The position numbers and the translations under genes are program-made. 64,000 bases of DNA from Cyclina sinensis (taxonomy: Eukaryota > Mollusca > Bivalvia > Venerida > Veneridae): positions 42,038,352 to 42,102,351 of the forward strand of contig JAAONU010000011.1 in NCBI GenBank assembly GCA_012932295.1. Direction: 5' to 3'. Shown piece by piece: positions 60,091 through 64,000 of the stretch; the stretch's first letter is position 1, and each line of letters begins with the position of its first letter. Below the pieces are notes generated by a model that was not told the DNA's origin, ran no database searches, and was given only the letters and a program-made list of their open reading frames with translations.

Positions 60091-63000
60091 CACATTCAAT
60101 TCAATCAAGGTAGGGCTCAACACAACTGCAAAAATAAAACATTTATGAATTATGACAATAAATGTTAGTAGTCCAAATGAAGTCTTATCATTACAAATGA
60201 AATATTCATCAATTTCTCAACAACAATCAAAGCACTTAAGTGCTGGTATGACGAATTTTGTTGAAAATGCTTTTCAAATTACAGTTGTTCGACTTAATGA
60301 CAACTGCACATTATATATGTATATATGTATATTCTTTTCTGGTAATGATAGGCTAACTTTCCTTAACATTTCAAGAAGCACCTACAGTTAAGGTGCCACT
60401 AATCCGTCTTCAGATTTAACAAAGACCTAAAACATCATGAAAGCTTTTTTCAAATCATTTAGTCATGTCATGAACATATTTTTGCTTTCTGTTACGTCAC
60501 CTAAGACTTTTTATCTTTTATTGGTATTTATTCTCATTATCTATAAGCAAATAAATTCTGTAATTTTTCTTTGTTATTGATTGAACGGGAACTTTGTTTT
60601 TTTGTTTTGTTGTTGTTGTTTTTACATTTATATTTGTGGCCAATCAAGGGTGCAAATGGCTTCTTGGAGATTAATGAAATGTCGTGAAAAACTATTTGAG
60701 CTGCCAATATCTTTATTATTGGAAGATACTTTCAATAAACTTTATAATTACACAACTTATTCTAAAACTAACTGATTAAAATCTACAATGATTTAGAATT
60801 TATGCAGGTTGTAGTCTAAAAATTCCCCTAAAAATATCATAACGATGAGACAACAATACGTATAAGCAATTCAGTTACACTAACAAATAACACTAAAAGT
60901 TTTATCCTATGAAAGCACAAGTCATTAAATATTTAACCAATCAAACCTTCCATTACAAACAGAAGTTCTACAGCAACTTCAATCAAAATGGATGCCCAAA
61001 AAACTAAGAGAAAATGATATCTGAAAAATTAGCGACATGATAAAGAGTACAAATAGATTGTTGAAGATAAAGGTAAAAACTCTGTCTAGTTACACATTAA
61101 ATAAATTGTCTGCTTTAAATACACGCTTTTTTAACATGATCCAATATTGAAGTCATGGAATACAGTCAATAAATGCTGACAATTGTTATTGTTGTTGCAA
61201 AGTAGATTTAAAATACGTATTATTTTGATAAGATTCTTTACGAAAACATCCACAACCTCTTTTCAAGAATATAAAAACGAAATCAGCCAAGGAAGAAGAA
61301 ATATAAATGCAACTACAAAGGTAAAAAAATCCTTCTATCCTTCCGCATCACATATTAAGGGAGGCAATTATGTCAGCTGATACTAAATGATTTTAGGCAT
61401 GTTTAACCTAAATTTTGAAAAACAGTGACATCTTTATAAATAAATCTTTCGATCAGGTTATAAAAGCTAAAGCATTTCAACAATCAGTGAAAAAAGCTGC
61501 AAAATTTTTGGGGAAAAAAATTAATACAACGTGAAAATAATGTGCGTGTTAAATCGAATCGAGTACATGAACATTACGTCTTTTCAAGACAACCAGAAAA
61601 TAGAATGTGTCAAACAATTATTTCTTTACTTACGCAGACATAAAAAGAACATAAATGTGTCAGTGTTCATCCAATTGAGATATTCTTGCAGTTAATTACT
61701 GCATTGTATTAACCTGTCAGACAATATTGAAACGTGCACCGTAACTTTTAAATGTATTTGTCTTAGAAGAAAAAAAACACAAGTTTCCATGAGCTTATCA
61801 AATGAGTCGTTTGGCATTTATGTCTGGAATGTACTGGTGCCACTAAAACCAATTTCACATGTCATTTACATATTTTCCGATACATTTTTTGTGATTACAT
61901 TACACATCATTTAAGTAAATGACTTCCTTGATACAGTGGAAACTTTATATTGATATTATCGAAAACAACACAAAAAAGAAATGCTTTTATGTTACATAGT
62001 CATGTACAATGTGATTCACCTTCAATAGCCACTGTGTCTATCCAAAAATAAATCTTACAATGAAGGGTTTTCAAGACAGAAAAATATGAAAACAATATCA
62101 GAACAAAGATAATGAGAGCTACATCTCAAGATCAAAGAGTTTGATGCAACTGACTCGAAATACTTTCTTTGATTATGAATGATGCACAGACAGGTATGAG
62201 TGCTCAGAGATTTATAGATCGTCTGCTTTTGTATTTTCTTTTCGCAGGAGAGCTGGAGATAAGTTGTTCTTGATATCTATATAGTTAAAATAATAGAGGG
62301 AATATACACAGTTAAAAAGCAGCATCAGCAAAAAACTTATACATTTAACAGAATGTGTAACACAATGGTTCACTGAAATGTGAAAACAAGTCGTCTGCTT
62401 GCGGTGATGTCTTACACGAATACTGTACTCCGCACGCTAATATAGTATTTTTTCGCTGTAGACTTCTGTTCCTAAGATTTGTAAAATCCTGTTTTTTTTA
62501 GCTTTGGCTTATTTTTAATGCAATTTGTGGCACAATCTAGAGCAGTTGGTTAATTCTTTTCGCTCCAAACACAAGGACAGATTGGAAATTTAAGCCTTGT
62601 CATCAGAGGCTGAATCAAACTAGGCAGACATTTATTCTTTATAAAACTCAGATAATGATATAGAAATAGTAATGCAGCATTCACACTAGCTGCTTAAACG
62701 AAGTGTCTAAAGTCAGATTGGTTCGAAAAGTCCGATGCTTTAGTCTGCTTTAGTCTGTTCAGTACCATGCTCCTGATATATAAAACAGCAATTTCAACTG
62801 CAAAGAAATAAATACAAACTTTTTCTTAAAATGAAAGGTTTCAATGTCCATCATAAATTCATCACAAATACATCATATTATTCCAAACTTTCATTTAAAT
62901 ACTTTGATAAAAACTTTTTTCTAGTGAATAATTGTTCTTTGCTGGTGCCATGTGCAGAAAACACTGTTCAAACCTACAGACGAAGACCATTGTGAATTTA

Positions 63001-64000
63001 AGACCCTTTTTGGTTTGAATATCGTTCAACTGGTTAAAACTTTTGGTAAACAGTGTACTTGTATGTCCACATATCTTACCTGTGTAAACATACCTGAGGT
63101 TACAATACAGGTCTGTTCGAGTTAAAATATGTGACGATAACAGTTGAAATCAAAGAACTGAAAGGCCGAACATACATAGCTATCAAAGAGATACAGAAGT
63201 TTTTCAATGCATTATGCAGCAGAAAATCACTCGGCTAGTCATGCAGTTATTTTCACAATTATACTGTAAAACTTAAGCCTTAAATTTTAATATAGAAAAA
63301 CCGAAAACTTTCAATCTTCGCAACGACCGTTTCGGATTTGAATCAAGATTCAAAACGTTAAAATAGATCTACAAATATGCGTAACTGAAATCACAAAGTG
63401 TATAATTTGTTTGACTAACAAAAATCATTTCCATTTACATTTTCCTCTACTGCTTTTTTCTGATAGTGCCTTAAAATCTAAATTGTATAAGTCGTTCATA
63501 CGTTAAATCAGATATGATTTTTTGATTTTTTTTTCTCTTCAGAGTTGTTAATTAGGGTGCCGTTAACGTACTCAACATTGTAAATTGGTTTGCTAATAGG
63601 CACATCTACTGTGACCTTCGACCCTTTAAAAAATAAAAACATATGCGAATGCACCCGTTTGAAACCCAGACACGACGTTGAAAAATGTACGCATATTTAT
63701 ACAGACAAAGGATCACTAAAACATGTCATGAACAACATTTTTGCTTTCTGTTATAAAGTCATGTTTAAAAATGAGTGGAGAAAGAGTTTGTTGCTACACC
63801 TAAGAATAATGTATGTAGTTTTTGTCCGGGCTTGATTATATATTGTGCTTTTTTCAGGTTTTGGTAATACAAATAGGTCTTTTACATCCGAAATACTAGT
63901 ACTAGCCCCCCGTCCTTCTTCAAATACCATTTTTTCAAAATTTGTTGTATGAGGAGTTAGTTTCGCATCCATCTAAGTCAGTTATATGTTATTCTGACAT
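60091..64000. other. Right end of window, no recognised gene
   Basis: AT-rich sequence with scattered short open frames. The most protein-like is minus-strand 63751-63972 (73 codons, ATG start at 63970-63972), reading MDAKLTPHTTNFEKMVFEEG and on; no family is recognised and no flanking exon was found. A (TTG)n run lies near 60611-60620. Confidence 0.4.

Overview
This is a gene-poor, AT-rich eukaryotic (metazoan) window, most likely from a bivalve mollusc. The reasons are a tRNA-derived SINE whose body matches the conserved central domain known from mollusc SINEs and whose tail is AAAC-type, the short-period 'ccgtccgtccg / ggacggacgga' and 'gaccttgaccttg' dispersed repeats typical of clam genomes, and exons with GT-AG introns instead of bacterial operons. 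The species cannot be fixed from the sequence alone. No virus, operon, CRISPR array or functional tRNA/rRNA gene was found.

Two protein-coding loci can be supported. (1) On the + strand, two exons of a SPEC3/stum-family small membrane protein: an internal exon at 28369-28542 and a terminal exon at 30885-30952, with matching splice phases; the 5' exons were not found. (2) On the - strand at 55675-56714, a decayed single-exon copy of a secreted enzyme resembling glycoside hydrolase family 5, with stops and frameshifts throughout, so a pseudogene.

The rest is repeat structure. The dominant feature is a tandem segmental duplication with a unit of about 8.5 kb. The left 5.3 kb of a unit is at 1-5535 (A), the right 3 kb of a unit is at 39541-42514 (B), a complete unit is at 42515-51078 (C), an older truncated unit is at 51079-54170 (D), and collinear fragments of another are at about 57.7-60.1 kb (E). 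A and C are close copies; D and E are more diverged. A SINE sits inside D with an 11-bp target-site duplication, and the orthologous positions of A and C are empty. Unit C carries a purine-rich tandem array and a GGAC-type dispersed element that B lacks, while B carries an expanded 63-73 bp minisatellite that is almost absent from C.

Between A and B lie about 34 kb of other material: old low-copy paralogous blocks (19-28 kb), several small non-autonomous DNA transposons (palindromic ones at 8.3 and 38.4 kb, and TIR elements at 15.5, 20.7 and 26.8 kb), a GC-rich unidentified repeat (8.5-9.7 kb), short tandem arrays, the SPEC3/stum exons, and a large imperfect palindrome (34.1-38.2 kb) with 1.5-kb arms around a 1.1-kb spacer. 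The palindrome arms contain a stretch resembling the start of the 8.5-kb unit. The window therefore reads as a locus shaped by repeated tandem and inverted duplication and transposon insertion.
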